From contig WAID01000002.1 in NCBI GenBank assembly GCA_016584495.1, positions 558,001 to 622,000 of the forward strand: DNA of 64,000 bases. Reading direction: 5' to 3'. Positions 23,400 to 35,270 of this stretch are shown here, one piece after another. The notes below the pieces were generated by a model that saw nothing but the letters and a program-made list of their open reading frames with translations, was not told where the DNA came from and did not search any database. A program made the translations under genes and the position numbers. Each line of letters begins with the position of its first letter. Positions within the stretch are counted from its first letter, which is position 1. The stretch comes from Celoporthe dispersa. Its lineage: Eukaryota > Ascomycota > Sordariomycetes > Diaporthales > Cryphonectriaceae.

Positions 23400-24412
23400 T
23401 TATCGCGGGACTCGGTTTAGGTCGTTGAGATCACTGGGAACGGTAGAGGGAACGGAGATGCGAGGGCGAGGAGTGGGGGCACTATCGACCTTGCGTTGGC
23501 GGGGCATGCGTTCGCCGAAGCCCCAGACAGGACGACCAATGCGCTGTAGGGCGTGAAGCACCTGAGGAGGACTTAGTGAGCTGGAGTGATGGGTGGTGGA
23601 TAGATTCTAAGCCAAGGCTGGGGGGGGGGGGGCGTTTGGAAAAGGACTTACATCGTAGACGGTGACCGTCTTCGCCTGTCGGTGCTCGACGTAGGATATG
23701 CAGTCGCGGAGGATCTGAGAATTCTTTAAGCTCGCGCGCTCCAGGATGGATGCCTCCCTGACCCTGACCGGAGTGTGTGCTTGACGAGGTGATGGAGGAG
23801 GAGGAGGATACGGTACTTACACTCGATAGGCGGTCCTTTAGCGCGGCTCGAACGTCGTCGTAGATCCCGGCGGAGATGCGCTTTACGCCGCCGCGACGAG
23901 CCAGACGCCTGAGTGCAAGGATGCCGTCAGCATCTGCCCACGGATCGTACGTTGTTTGTCGACGACACGGATGAGATGTGGGGAGGAGGAGGAGGAGGAG
24001 GAGATAGTGTGATGTGGCCGCAGCGACAAAAGGCGTCGCTGTTTACTTACCGAATATCAGGGCGAGCTGCACACGGCAGGGAAGGACATCAAGACGTTAG
24101 CAAGGCGGTCAGGGGGGAGAGAGCGTCTGGTGAATTCCGGCGAGTAAATTTTCGGAGAACGTACTGATCCCTCGTATGTTGTCTCTCATGATCTTCCTGT
24201 AATTCGTGATCAGCAAACGCTCATCGTGACACACACACACATACACTGAGCTTGCACGATTGTCTTGTGGATATAGGATTTACAGCACACACTTACCGAT
24301 GCCGCCTGGCGCCCGACTTGCCGCCTAGCCCAAGAGACTTGCCAGTAATAAAGCCAGGGAGGGACTTCGAACCAGAAGGTCCACCGCGCTGTGGAAACGT
24401 CGCGAAAGGCAT
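23400..24412 (-). CDS. Divergent histone H4 variant (hH4v-like), six exons
   Basis: A 158-residue histone-fold protein with exons 24412-24297, 24196-24165, 24066-24051 (16 bases), 23908-23821, 23714-23652 and 23561-23400; every junction keeps frame and uses GT-AG. The core aligns with canonical H4 almost without gaps: GARRHRKIMRDNIRGIT, RPDIRRLARRGGVKRIS, ILRDCISYVEH, AKTVTVYDVLHALQRIGRP. The tail is replaced by about 18 extra residues plus a modified GKSLGLGGKSG. The position of Lys16 is Arg, Lys31 is Arg, while Lys12 and Lys20 remain. After WGFGE a basic, Pro/Ser-rich extension of about 37 residues follows; canonical H4 stops here. Neurospora crassa is known to carry a divergent H4 (hH4v), and this may be its counterpart. 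The helix-2 acceptor was set at 23715 because it restores exact H4 length; an earlier acceptor would add 13 residues. It should replace or compete with H4 in special nucleosomes. Confidence 0.88.
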
Positions 24413-25165
24413 GCTGGGTGGCTGCGCTGGTGTCTGCCTGTGGGCACCGTGGACCGAGGAAAGTGCTATAGCGTTCAAGATAAGTGGCAATGATAATAAT
24501 AATAAACAACAATAACAAGTAACGGCGGCCGAAGTGGGCTGCCAGACGCCGTTCGAAGTATTGGTGCCAGACGGGACGGGAATGGGCTCACTTGTTGTGG
24601 GGTTTCTAAGGTTGAACGCAGCTAAACATGGCGAGAACCGCAGTAGTAAACGGCGGAGGCCTGCGATGGCTAGAGGGAGGGGGCTTTAAGGTTGGCGGGG
24701 TGAGGGCTGCTGTTGGTAAGCTGATAAGATAAGCCGCCAACTGCATGCATTGACTATGTACCACACAACAATCAGCACTTGTACTACATAGTATGTCATA
24801 GTACAAGCAAGACAAGAGACAATTTGGGCAGGAATCAGTGCGTCTTTTCTTTTGAAGATCATCATGTACAGCAGGTCATGCACACAGGCTCAAGAAGCTT
24901 ATTAGATTAAATCAAGCTGAGAATTACAAGTCTCTATACTCCAGACGATGCCATATACTCACGTCAGCTTTAGGGAGGGGGGGAAGGGGGGGGGGGAGAG
25001 AGAGGCAAAGCATGTGCCACCTCAACACAATATAGTCCCTCATCCTTCAACGCCATAACGCATCTCCTGTATATTTACCATGTCTTTGTTTTCCAAAACT
25101 ATCCCATGGTTGTTGAGATCGTGTTATTTCCCTTCTATCAGAGACTCCTTCGATCGTCTTCTTTT
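24413..25165. other. Intergenic region upstream of the H4 variant
   Basis: It contains a TAATAATAATAA run near 24491-24505 and a G-rich stretch at about 24970-25005. It serves as promoter of the H4 variant and 3' flank of SVF1. No histone-type divergent partner (H3) is present, unlike the usual H3-H4 arrangement. Confidence 0.6.
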
Positions 25166-26534
25166 CTATTCCGAGATGAAAGTGGCCTCGCTGAACAGCG
25201 TACCTTCCTCTACCGTCTCCTCGTCTCCGATCTTCAGCTTCAGAAACACTTTGTGATTCCTCGGCATGAACTATAACAGGTTCCTTAGCCCCAATGCACA
25301 TTTGTAGTTAGGTAAGCAGCAGACATAGGCTTACCTGGTAGATATATGGTTTGGTACCGGCGGCTCCGGCAACAATCTGCTTGACGAACCCGGGGACCTC
25401 GGCCATGACGTCGATCCTGTCAAGCCTGTCCTCCAGCTCCGTCTCGATCACCGCCTCTACGGGCTTGCCGTCCTTGGTCGTCCCGCTCCACTCGAACTTG
25501 ACAGCCTCAGGCTCCGGCCACGAGTTGCTGTCGTCCTGCTTGGTCCTGGTGTGGGTGGCCTTGTTGGTGCAGCCTCCAGAGATGATCTCACCATCCTTGA
25601 CGATGCCACCCACGCTGACCACGGTGGGTCCGTATGACGGAGGGGTCGTGTACTCCATCAGTACCGCAGATAAGCTCTTGCCCTGGAAGTTGGCGTAGCT
25701 CCATTTCGCCGCCGCATGGTGCGGCTTCATGCCCTGCAGTGCGTGGATGAAGAGGGCCTTGCCCTTGTAGTCGATTGGGCCATCGGGCGTGCCGATCGTG
25801 CCCTCGGCGACGCAGCGCGGCCAGAAGGCGTGGCGCATCGACCCCCACGGGTTCGAGAGGTCCGTACCGTACAGCGTCCTGCCGTCCTTGCCGCAGACGA
25901 AGCTCGGGGCCGTCTTTCGGACGGTGATGTTAACCACGGACCTGGCGTCGTTCATCGACTTGATCGTATAGGACTCTCCGTCCGCGGACAGCTCGATGGC
26001 GCAGTCTTGTGCGTAGAAGTTGCACTGGTCCTCGCTGAAGTCGACGTCCTTGAGCTGCGTGGAGCACCAGAGCGGTTCCTTGGAGGTCTCCGGGTAGAAG
26101 ATCTTGGAGTTGAACTGGACGGTCGTGCGGATGTTGCTGTGCACAAACACCAGACGGTCAGCTGTGGGTGTCTAGGGCTGAGGCAGCACAAGGGAGGAAC
26201 CCAAAGGAAAAAAGTGGTGGCGTACGCCACGTTACTATAGATGACCTGGACGAAAGCCGCGTGGCCGCTGTCTGCCATCAGGTAGAAGGTGAAGGTCTCC
26301 ACGCTCGTCGAGTTCATGTTAATCCACTTCATGTCGTCTCTCTTGAGCTCGGTGTAGGGGGTTTCCTTCGCCTGCTCGGCCACGGAGCGGATTGCAGAGG
26401 GGCCATAGATGGGCTCCTTGGTTCCGGCCACGTCGGCCAGTCTTGGGGTAACATCGTTGTCAGTCTGCAGGCCGTCCTCAGGTCTTCAGGGCGACGAGGG
26501 TATATACTCACTGCTTCTGAGCCCACTTGAACAT
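25166..26534 (-). CDS. SVF1: Svf1-family lipocalin-like protein (survival factor 1)
   Basis: A 381-residue protein with four exons: 26534-26512 (23 bases), 26441-26226, 26136-25335 and 25270-25166. All junctions are in frame and end in a TAG. Svf1 in yeast protects against oxidative and cold stress and moves ceramides from the ER to the Golgi through a lipocalin-like double beta-barrel. The N-terminal MFKWAQKQLADVAGTKEPIY is the amphipathic Svf1 start. Also recognisable are FVQVIYSNV (end of exon 2), TVQFNSKIFYP and the C-terminal EEGTLFSEATFIS. It is head-to-head with the mitochondrial ribosomal gene to its right, 652 bases away. Confidence 0.9.
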
Positions 26535-27186
26535 CTTTGGGTTTGGGGTATTGGAAGCCGATCTTAAGGGTGGAATGAGGGGTAGGAAATTGGGTGTTTT
26601 GGAACGGAGCCCTGGAAGTTGATGGTACCAATATGTGGCTCTCGACTGACGATAAGACAGAATACCGTGCAATAAAAAGCTCAAATACTGCTCGTGATCA
26701 CACCGCCCTTGTCTAAGCTAGCCTTGGGGAGATCAATGCCTGAACGTGGAGGATGGCAAGAACATGAAAATCGCTTGGATGGAGGGGCCCTTGTCTGTGC
26801 AGTTAGCAGCTTCGAGTGTCACTGCATGTGCCTCTAAGGGCCCCACTGACATCAGCCCGGGACGTCCGGCCAGGACATTGGGCGGGCTGACGGACCCCTA
26901 GCAAACGCCTAGCACCCAATGAGGTCAGGGCCCCTGTCGCCTGTTCAGTGCAGCGCCTAGAGCTCGCTCCCGCTCTTGCCAGCCGGGCCCCGGCGAGAGA
27001 CATCGAGGAAGATTGATCCCCATGAAAATTTCCCGCTCCCGGTCATGATATCGATCACGCGCGCTTGCCCGTCCCCTCGTCCTCCCAGATCCACCACACC
27101 TCCTCAGCCCAGGTGGACGCGCAGCCTCTGACGACACGAAGGCTGCAGCGTGTGAAGAACCATTTGCCCGCGCAGAGCACGTCAGA
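26535..27186. promoter_or_regulatory. Shared divergent promoter region of SVF1 and uL11m
   Basis: These 652 bases separate two divergent starts. A CCAAT element occurs near 26926 (plus strand). No other site can be assigned with confidence. Confidence 0.45.
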
Positions 27187-27722
27187 ATGTCCAAGCCGCG
27201 GGGTGGCGCGGCCGTCGACCAGATGGTCAAACTCATCGTGGGAGCCGGACAGGCCAGCCCGAGTCCACCTGTCGGTCCTGCGCTGGGCAGCAAAGGTATC
27301 AAGTCGATGGACTTCTGTAAGGTACGACGGACAGTGTTATCGCGTTTTGACCTGCTCGGCACATACATACTAACGCCTTCGCCCAGGAGTTCAACGCGAG
27401 GACAGCACACATCAACCCAGGCACGCCGCTACCCGTCCGCGTCACCGTCCGGCCGGACCGATCATTCCACTTCGACGTACGGACGCCACAGACATCATGG
27501 CTGCTGCTCAACGCGGCCGAGGCGCCCATGGGGAAAAAGGGCAAGAGGAAAGGCGCCGCAAATCCGGGTCGCGACACCGCCGGGTCGGTCAGCCTGAAGC
27601 ATGTCTACGAGATCGCCAAGATCAAGCAGTCTGAGCTGCGGCTCTCTGGTCTGTCCCTCGAGGGCCTCTGCAGGTCGATCATCTACCAGGCAAGGTCGAT
27701 AGGCATCAGCGTTGTGGCATAA
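27187..27722 (+). CDS. Mitochondrial large-subunit ribosomal protein uL11m
   Basis: A 156-residue protein in two exons (27187-27321 and 27387-27722). The intron has a GTACGA donor and GCCCAG acceptor. It belongs to the L11 family, which binds the GTPase-associated region of 23S-type rRNA in the mitoribosome. The start MSKPRGGAAVDQMVKLIVGA leads into the family motif GQASPSPPVGPALGSKGI, followed by MDFCKEFNART, the KHVYEIAKIKQ helix and the C-terminal rRNA-binding end ARSIGI. The length is usual for fungal mitochondrial L11. A Lys/Gly-rich insertion (KKGKRKGAANPG) sits in the C-terminal domain. Confidence 0.93.
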
Positions 27723-29799
27723 GGAAGCGAGGTTCTCCTCTGTGGTTGCTAGAAGTCTCTGGGCTGGACTGTGCCTAGTGATCTACATGACTGGCGTTCA
27801 GGATCGGGTATCATCTGGAACTGGGAGGCAAAAAAAAAAGAAGAAAAAAACGATTCAGGGTCTAAGGCACGTGAATGATCCTCCTGTATCATCGACATTG
27901 TACCAATAGTGTACAAATGGAGAAAGCCAAGCTGCCTCAACCTGCCCTTAGGATCACCGTCCATTGCTGTCGTGTGCGGCCGCCGCTATGCCAGAAAAAT
28001 CACAGGGCGGTGTCGAGAGTATGGTCGATGCCGGCCGGTCCATGGTGGCAGTTTGTTTTAATGCTGTCACGCACCAAGCCTTCCCAGCTGCATGGCCAGG
28101 CCTCGTGTAAGCCTCAAGCCCAGCGTACACAATCAGCCCCCTGGGCCGGTATTTGGCCGAGAGCGAGACCCGTGGGGCGGTTGGAGAAGCAGCACAGCAC
28201 TCAGCCCTGTCCCGAGGCTGATACGGCAGATGGAATCAGTGGCTTCTTTTCTCTTTTTTCTATTTTTTTTTTGTTAGTCATGCGGAGGAGGAAAATTGGA
28301 TGACATGCAGCATACCGCCACAGCCGAGTATCTAGTGTACCAACTTCCGGTGGTAAGATGGTTAGTTAGATTCTCCCGAACCCGGTGCAATGATCCTAGC
28401 GTGGAAAGGAGTTCTCAATTGTCCATCCTCTCCCCAAGACAACGACGTCAGCGAGATGGTCTGGCCGCGGCCACAGGATGATCACGCTCTGAAGGTGCCA
28501 GTGCCTTTGTTTCTCTGCCAGATAGGCTCCTGAGGCGTAAGCTTACTCGCCTATTTGCAATTTATACCATAGCCGCCGTTGCCTGAGGCTAGCGACTGTG
28601 ACACAAAGTTCAGTTCCTCGTGATCAGCCGCGTTTATGAGGAATGAGTAATGCTGGCTACCGCCTGGCGAGGCCATAGATCGCAGCCACAAAACTCAAAA
28701 ACGGTCAGAAGCAAACCTTCAGGTGATGTAAATTGTACACGAGTGGACGGAACTGTGGGGAGGGAGGCTTTAGATGGCTTGAGGATCGTCAATCAGCGCA
28801 AGATTTGGGAGCAGAGGACCGAGAAAGGAGAAGAGAAATAATATTGTAGGACTTGGATTCCACATTCCCGCGAAGCAAATGAGCCAGCCATACACACGAG
28901 GTGTCCATCACCGCGCGTAGGCCCTCCGGATTCGCCGATGACCAGCTTCGGGGGAACGTCCAAGCTTGCCTGCGGCTCTCTCGTCTCTGGTTCACAACGA
29001 CGACGGCAGCAACAACGTGACAGAGACGGCGCTTAGGGCTGAGCCAGACAGAAGTCGGTCCGTAGGAAGAGCGCACGAATTTCACCACGGGCTGGTATCT
29101 CGCTTTTGCCCCCACCCACCCTGTGGCACAAGTCATGCGTGCCCTTCCCTTGCTTGCCGTCAGTATGTACTACTTATTAACTATACACAATGGATCCCAC
29201 GAAAAGAGAGGACCACACAGCGGGCCAGAGCTCACGATAGGGTCGACCCACGGGCAAGGTGGGCAGGCGGCGCTCTGAGGATCGATGCCCAGGAAAAGAA
29301 ACCCGAGCCCCCCCGCGGCCGCAACTGGGCCGTGGCCGACTCCGCAGCATGAGATGCTTGTCTCACCTGCAGGTCACAGTTGGCCCAGCCTGCCACCATG
29401 TGTACGGCACTATCGTACTACGTAGGACTAGAGTATGGCGTGTGTCCTACTATACTGGCTGAACTACCACTTGTACCGCGGCACCAGGTCGGTATGTACC
29501 TCTGCTGCCGTGCTGGGGTGGATAGTGACATGGTACCTACTTGGCGAGCCCGGGTTTACTAGGATGAGTTTAAACCCAGCACCGCATCTTGACTCTGCCC
29601 CACATCATCGACTGCACCTTGCGAGCCCAAGTCCCATGTCCAGACAGGGCCTGGGTTGTTCCATAGTTCACTTTTTCTTCTGTCCCGGCCACTGCCCGTC
29701 ATCAATCTTTCCACCTGCACATCACACCCAAATTCTGCCTCACCACCACTACCCGCCGGCGCCGCGTTCTCGTCCCGACAAGCAGCACACACACCACCC
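27723..29799. other. Intergenic region
   Basis: No recognisable gene. An A-rich run lies at 27831-27850. Short open frames near 28966-29352 show no family resemblance. The final few hundred bases are the kinase promoter and leader. Confidence 0.55.
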
Positions 29800-32705
29800 A
29801 TGATTCCAGAAGAACCCAATCCGTCTGAGTTTTGCGACAATCAGGCCACCATGGCTGCGCTCTCGCAAGAGGCGCAAGGCGAGCTGCCCACCTCGCAGCC
29901 CCCGTCCCAAGGTGAGCAGAGAACCTGCCACACGCCCTTTTAGCCCCTCCATGTCCGGCATCGACGGCTTTTTCTTGATGGCAACCCCACATGTCAAACA
30001 TGTGTTGAAGCCACCACCACAATCAGCCCTCGCCAGCCTCTCTCCTCCCTTCCCCCCCTCCCTCCCCCCTTTTCTCTCCTGCCGCCACCGCCATTATTAC
30101 TTTTCCTGTCTTTTCTTTTTTTTTCTCCACGTGGGCATCGGGCACCAATATGTCATGTCTGTTCCAAGCCTCCTTTCCTGTCTGACCAGATGAGCATTCT
30201 TAGTCCCCACAGATGTCTCGCAGAGACGCCCGAACATGCCGGCGATGCCCCAGCGACTACTGAGGACAGCGTTGGACCCACCGTCCGCTTTAATTCTACT
30301 GTTCAAGAAATCAAGCCCCAGCACTGCCTGTCTCAGTCGCCGCCCTCGCAGGATGACCGCGTGGGGGAGGTTACACCCGAGGATCTCAAGGCGCTGTCCA
30401 AGTCTCTCCAAGGCAACCGACTACAAGAGAAGCGGATGAACATATTCTCGTTTGAGGCCTATTCTCTGCCTGCCTCCAGAGTATGTTGATTCTTCCTCAT
30501 TTCGTCCCCCAGCCTGCCTTTGTTCTGCCTTGAGAGCTTAGCCCACCTCGGCACCTCCTCACCCGACCGCCATGGCTCTTTCATCCTGCATTGTCGAATC
30601 GCCACGTCGGCTCTTGAGGGACAAGCAGATACTGATCATCACCTCCAAGGTGCCGTCCCACGACGACTCCTCGCGAGACCCGAGCCGGCAGCAGACACAG
30701 AGCTCCACGAGTATCCCGTCACCCCGCCTCGCGCCGCGAGGGCCCGAAGTCAACTCCCCACCTCTGACCCCATCCGGGACGGACGGCGCATCCGATACGA
30801 AGGTGTCAGAACAAGCGCAGGAGGAGAAGCGCATGACAAGCGATGTCATGACGCCGCAGGACTCCAAGCGAGACACGTCACCAAGGACGTCGAGTCGGAC
30901 CCTGCCGCATCGGCCAGCGTCTGACGGGCCTCACCAGAGGCGTCCCACCTCAGAACACCTAGGAGCGCCGGAGCAGAACCACAGGAAGGGCATGTTCTCT
31001 CTCGGACCCGGATCCTTACCGGCGTCTCGCGATTCCAGCCCCAACCGGGCCTCGGCTCACTACACTCGCCCCTTCACCCCATCAGGGGACGCTCATGACC
31101 CATACTCGGCCAGCAAGCGACAGCCTCAGGGACCCATCGAGCCGCGGTTCGTCTTCTCGCGCAGCAAAAAGGGAAATAAGGTTTCCCCGAGCTCTTCAAC
31201 CTTGAGCCTGCCGAGGGCATCTACGGACAAGCGAAGCTCTACTCTGCTCAGTGCCCTGGGAAAGAACAGCGACCTCCACAGGGAAGACAGCCATGGCACT
31301 ACCCACAGCCGCCAGGGCTCCATGTCGGACCTCAAGAGGTTCTTCAAGATGGGCCACCACAAGCCAAAGCGGGGCACCTCACCAGCTGCGAGCATCAGGT
31401 CCGGTTATAAGACGCCGCCTGTCTCGAGATCGAGCACCCAGATACCCTTCGGAGATGACCACGGTCTGACATCCAAGTATGGAAAACTGGGCAGGGTGCT
31501 GGGCTCTGGAGCTGGTGGGTCGGTCAGGCTTATGAAGCGGAGCGAGGACAATACCGTTTTCGCCGTGAAGGAGTTCCGACCTCGCCATTCGTACGAGACG
31601 GAAAAGGAGTACGTCAAGAAGCTGACCGCTGAGTACTGCATCGGATCATCGCTGCACCACGGCAATATTATCGAGACACTGGATATCGTCCAGGAGAAGG
31701 GCAAGTGGTTCGAGGTGATGGAGTATGCACCATTTGACCTGTTCGCCATCGTGATGACGGGCAAGATGGCGCGGGAAGAAGTCTCGTGCTGCTTTCTGCA
31801 GATCCTGAGCGGCGTGACCTACCTTCACAGTATGGGCCTGACCCACCGGGACCTCAAGCTCGACAATGTGGTGGTGAACGAGTTTGGCATCATGAAGATC
31901 ATCGATTTCGGCAGTGCGCATGTGTTTAAGTACCCATTCGAGAACAATATGGTTCTTGCATCTGGTGAGTATCCTTTCCACGAAACGAGCTGCTCATGTC
32001 GCGGATGGCTGCTGACAACCCGCTGCAGGAATCGTGGGCTCTGACCCATATCTCGCACCCGAGGTGTACGAGGAACGCAAATATGACCCAACGGCAGTCG
32101 ACATATGGTCATTGGCAATTATCTACTGCTGCATGACCCTGCGCCGGTTCCCTTGGAAGGTCCCGCGCATGACGGACAACTCATATAAGCTCTTCGCATC
32201 AGAGCCGACGCCCGGGCACGATCCCAAGAAGCTAGTCCTCCCGCCGAACAAGTCGACAAGTGCCCTGCACGACACTCCCCCACGAGACTTTTTCGTCGGT
32301 GAGGATGAAAAGGCGAAGGCGAAGCACGACGGTGAGAAATCTCGCCACCAGCACCGACCCCATTCCCAGCACGAGAAACCACGTGAGAGCTCCACCACCT
32401 CTGGAGCCCCCGCAGCCGGCTCGACCGGCTCGACCGGCGCGTCCGGCTCAGGCGAGAAACCTAAGGAAGTTATCAGAGGACCCTGGAGAATCCTCAGGCT
32501 GCTGCCGAGGGAGAGCCGTCACATCATCGGACGGATGCTCGAGATCGATCCGAAGAAGCGGGCCAAGATGACGGAGATCCTAGACGACAACTGGGTGAGC
32601 AACACAGTCATCTGCCGGCAGGTAGAGCTCGGCAAGGTGGTCAAGGCAGAGGACCACGTGCACACGCTGGAACCTCCATCGGCTGCACCATCTTCAACAA
32701 AGTAG
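29800..32705 (+). CDS. Serine/threonine protein kinase, Hal4/Sat4-Hal5 type
   Basis: About 793 residues in four exons: 29800-29911, 30224-30480, 30629 (or 30650)-31964 and 32029-32705. Donors are GTGAGC, GTATGT and GTGAGT. In yeast, Hal4 and Hal5 stabilise the Trk potassium transporters and support ion and nutrient homeostasis. The first 420 residues are Ser/Pro-rich and probably disordered. The kinase domain then shows the Gly loop GRVLGSGAGGSVRL, the ATP-binding Lys in FAVKEF, the catalytic loop THRDLKLDN, DFG in IIDFGSAHVF, and APEVYEERKYDPTAVDIWSL. A Ser/Gly/Pro-rich insert splits the C-lobe before PWRILRLLPRESRHIIGRML. The acceptor of exon 3 is ambiguous (30628 or 30649, both keep frame); the second is favoured by a CTGAT branch-like site. 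All catalytic residues are present. Confidence 0.9.
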
Positions 32706-33472
32706 GAGGGAGGAGTCAGCAAGATTGCTGTCCAAGAGAATTTTATCTCTTTGGAAGTGGTCCATGTCGTAAGGCGTGGTCGACGAACGAAAGAACAGGG
32801 GAAGAGGCACAGGCTCACGCCGTCAAGAACTTTTGTTGCAATTGTCTTACACTAAGCAGGCAAGGAGATGTACCGGCGGGGGGTGGAGTCGGGTTGGGAT
32901 TCAAACAGACTGGCGTTAAAGGACGTTTTGAAGGGGTTGGTTTGATATCTCGGTTGGCCATAGATGGCCCAACAGCGCATTTGTATTGAACATAACATAT
33001 ACCTCGTGGACGGATAAAGTGTTAGAATTTCGTATTGTCCATTCAGCGCTCTTCATACTTCCACGCCTTTGAGGGCCTGTGTGTACCCATTACCTTAGTC
33101 TACAAAAAATACATGGGACGTAATCAGTGGACAAGTGAAACAGATGTCGTCCATGATCGCGAGACGAATTGCCGTTGCTCGAAATATGTACTGTACTCGG
33201 AACTATGTTGCCAGCCCGTTTAGATTCACTTACACGATGCCAGTGGAGACTGGTACCTCCATTTTCGTCCAATGAGAAAACGCCTCTGACTTTGACCCTG
33301 GCCCCTGTCGCATTAGTCATATTTTTTTTCTCGAGGACCTCTTCCATGTGTTTCTGCCGATTGCTTCAACTTTTTAAGGTCCCAAGATCCCTTCTCTTCC
33401 ACAATTTCCTCGTTTACCACTGTCGATTGTGTCTCTTCAGCCCCCTCTCGCTATTACCTATAATTCTCCAAA
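32706..33472. promoter_or_regulatory. Upstream region of HSP10
   Basis: It holds the kinase 3' flank and the Hsp10 promoter. I looked for GAA/TTC heat-shock arrays and did not see a convincing three-unit element. A pyrimidine-rich tract at about 33320-33470 precedes the ATG. Confidence 0.4.
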
Positions 33473-34107
33473 ATGGTAGGCCCCTCTCCCCTGCTGCACA
33501 TTCCCATGCACCTTCTCCCAGGCGAGGAGCTGCGCAGAGCTCATAGCACCTTGAGCTGGGACGTGGGGTGGTCCCCCCAAGACCCTTCAGCACCAGCCAT
33601 AACTGACACATCCTTCCTCTCTTTCTCGGCAGGCCACCTCCATCCGATCGATCAAGTCCCTCGTGCCCCTCCTGGACCGCGTCCTGGTCCAGCGCATCAA
33701 GGCCGAGGCCAAGACCGCCTCCGGCATCTTCCTGCCCGAGTCGAGCGTCAAGGAGCTGAACGAGGCCAAGGTCCTGGCTGTCGGCCCCGGCGGTCTGGAC
33801 AAGGAGGGAAAGCGCGTCCCCATGGGCGTGCAGGCTGGCGACCGCGTGCTGATCCCCACGGTAAGGAGAGGCCCGAGAGGGACGAGGACGAACAGCTGGC
33901 GCAGGCGGATCAGACCACACTGCGGACGGGTATCGCTTGACTAACATGGCTTCTGCAGTTCGGCGGCTCTCCTGTCAAGGTCGGCGAGGACGAGTTCCAC
34001 CTGTTTCGGGACAGCGAGTAAGCTTCCACCGCTAGAGCAGTCACCTCGCGCCCGTGGATGAGATGTTGACATGCGTGTACAGTATCCTGGCCAAGATCAA
34101 CGAGTAA
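33473..34107 (+). CDS. HSP10: Mitochondrial 10 kDa chaperonin Hsp10 (GroES family)
   Basis: A 104-residue protein and co-chaperonin of mitochondrial Hsp60, capping the folding chamber. Four coding exons: 33473-33475 (only the ATG), 33633-33860, 33959-34017 and 34083-34107. Donors are GTAGGC, GTAAGG and GTAAGC. The joined N-terminus reads MATSIRSIKSLVPLLDRVLV. The mobile-loop region TASGIFLPES and the GDRVLIP and DSEILAKI motifs are intact. The ATG-only exon was chosen because removing the first intron gives a normal Hsp10 N-terminus, while the in-frame alternative starts inside the conserved domain. Confidence 0.93.
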
Positions 34108-34726
34108 AGAAGGGCAAAATCCACTTCCCTCTCCCCCCTTCAAAAAGAAAAATTCCGAAACCTAATACCCGAAAAAAGTTCGACGACGATATAACGACGT
34201 CCCATGTACCATATTCGTGTGTCCGACCAAAAGGAGTCATTGCGCTATAGCACCAGAGAGGCCAGCTGTTGCGGCCAGTGGCGTTTACGTTGGCATAGAT
34301 GGAGAGCTCAGGTGGTGTGGAAAATTAAGACGAGCTGGTGAGCCGTGGCATCTTCAAAGGCTGGTAGGAGTGAAATGAGAAAAATCTCCGCTTCTTCAAC
34401 GGTCCCGCCCACGTCTTTCTGTTCCATCTCTCAAGGTCTTCTTCTTGTTCCCCGTCTTCCTGATCATATTTCTTCTCATTTTCGTTTCGTGAACCTTTGT
34501 CTAAATCTTGCTCTTAAATGTTTGTTTTCTTCCGATCAGAGAGGTCTCTTTGGCATCTGGGCCAGTAGACGGTGAGGCATGCGTCGCGTAAGACATCTAA
34601 GTGGGTGTGTGGGTGTGAGGACTCCTCGGGGGGTGGTGATGGGATCCGCCAGACGGCTTTGAGGAATCTGCTGCATGTGTGGCCCCAGAAGCTTAGCTGG
34701 CTGTCCACGGAGTTGTTGGACTAGCT

Positions 34727-34747
34727 TGTGTGTGTGTGTGTGTGTGT
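34727..34747 (+). repeat. (TG)n microsatellite
   Basis: A perfect TG repeat of about 21 bases. Confidence 0.9.
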
Positions 34748-35244
34748 AAGGGAGGCCGCTGGAGTCAGTGCCCACATTGGTCACCATCGTGGAACCAGCC
34801 AGCCAGCGAGCCAGCCAGAGCGATGTCAACCTTATTCAAGGCCTGACAAGTATCTATGTTCAGTGCTGGCGTGCATGCATTCCACAACCAGTGATGGTAT
34901 TGGATGGCGCGGTCGCTAAGGTCCCATCTGGGAGGGAGGCGGAGTGGTGGCAGCTGGGCACGATGGTCGGACCGGGAGGAAGACGAGCCAAGCTATGAAG
35001 TACCAGGGTCGCGGCGGGGAAGGACGGGTCGTGTGTGTGTGTCTCTCTCACAAAGGCACCCAGCCTCACAAGGCCGTGGGGATATGAACCAGTCGCGCGA
35101 GGTCAATAGTAACTCCGGCGAAGATGGCGTGAGTGGAGTGCGGCGTCAACTCCGTACCCTCTCTTGACAGATTCGCCGGAGTGCACCTTTCGAGGCATCA
35201 ATCAAACTCGTCGACGGCGCCGTAGCGTATGAGAGATTTGTTGA

Positions 35245-35270
35245 CCCCTAGCTTGCTAGGGGGGTTTTTT
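35245..35270 (+). other. Hairpin followed by T6
   Basis: CCCCTAG-CTTG-CTAGGGG forms a perfect seven-pair stem with a four-base loop, followed by GG and six T. It resembles a bacterial intrinsic terminator or an RNA polymerase III stop after a stem. In this fungal context its role, if any, is unknown. Confidence 0.5.

Noticed and set aside
23715..23753. Earlier acceptor that would lengthen H4-variant helix 2 by 13 residues
   Set aside because: The TTCTCAG acceptor next to 23714 gives exact alignment with canonical H4 length, so the longer form is unlikely.
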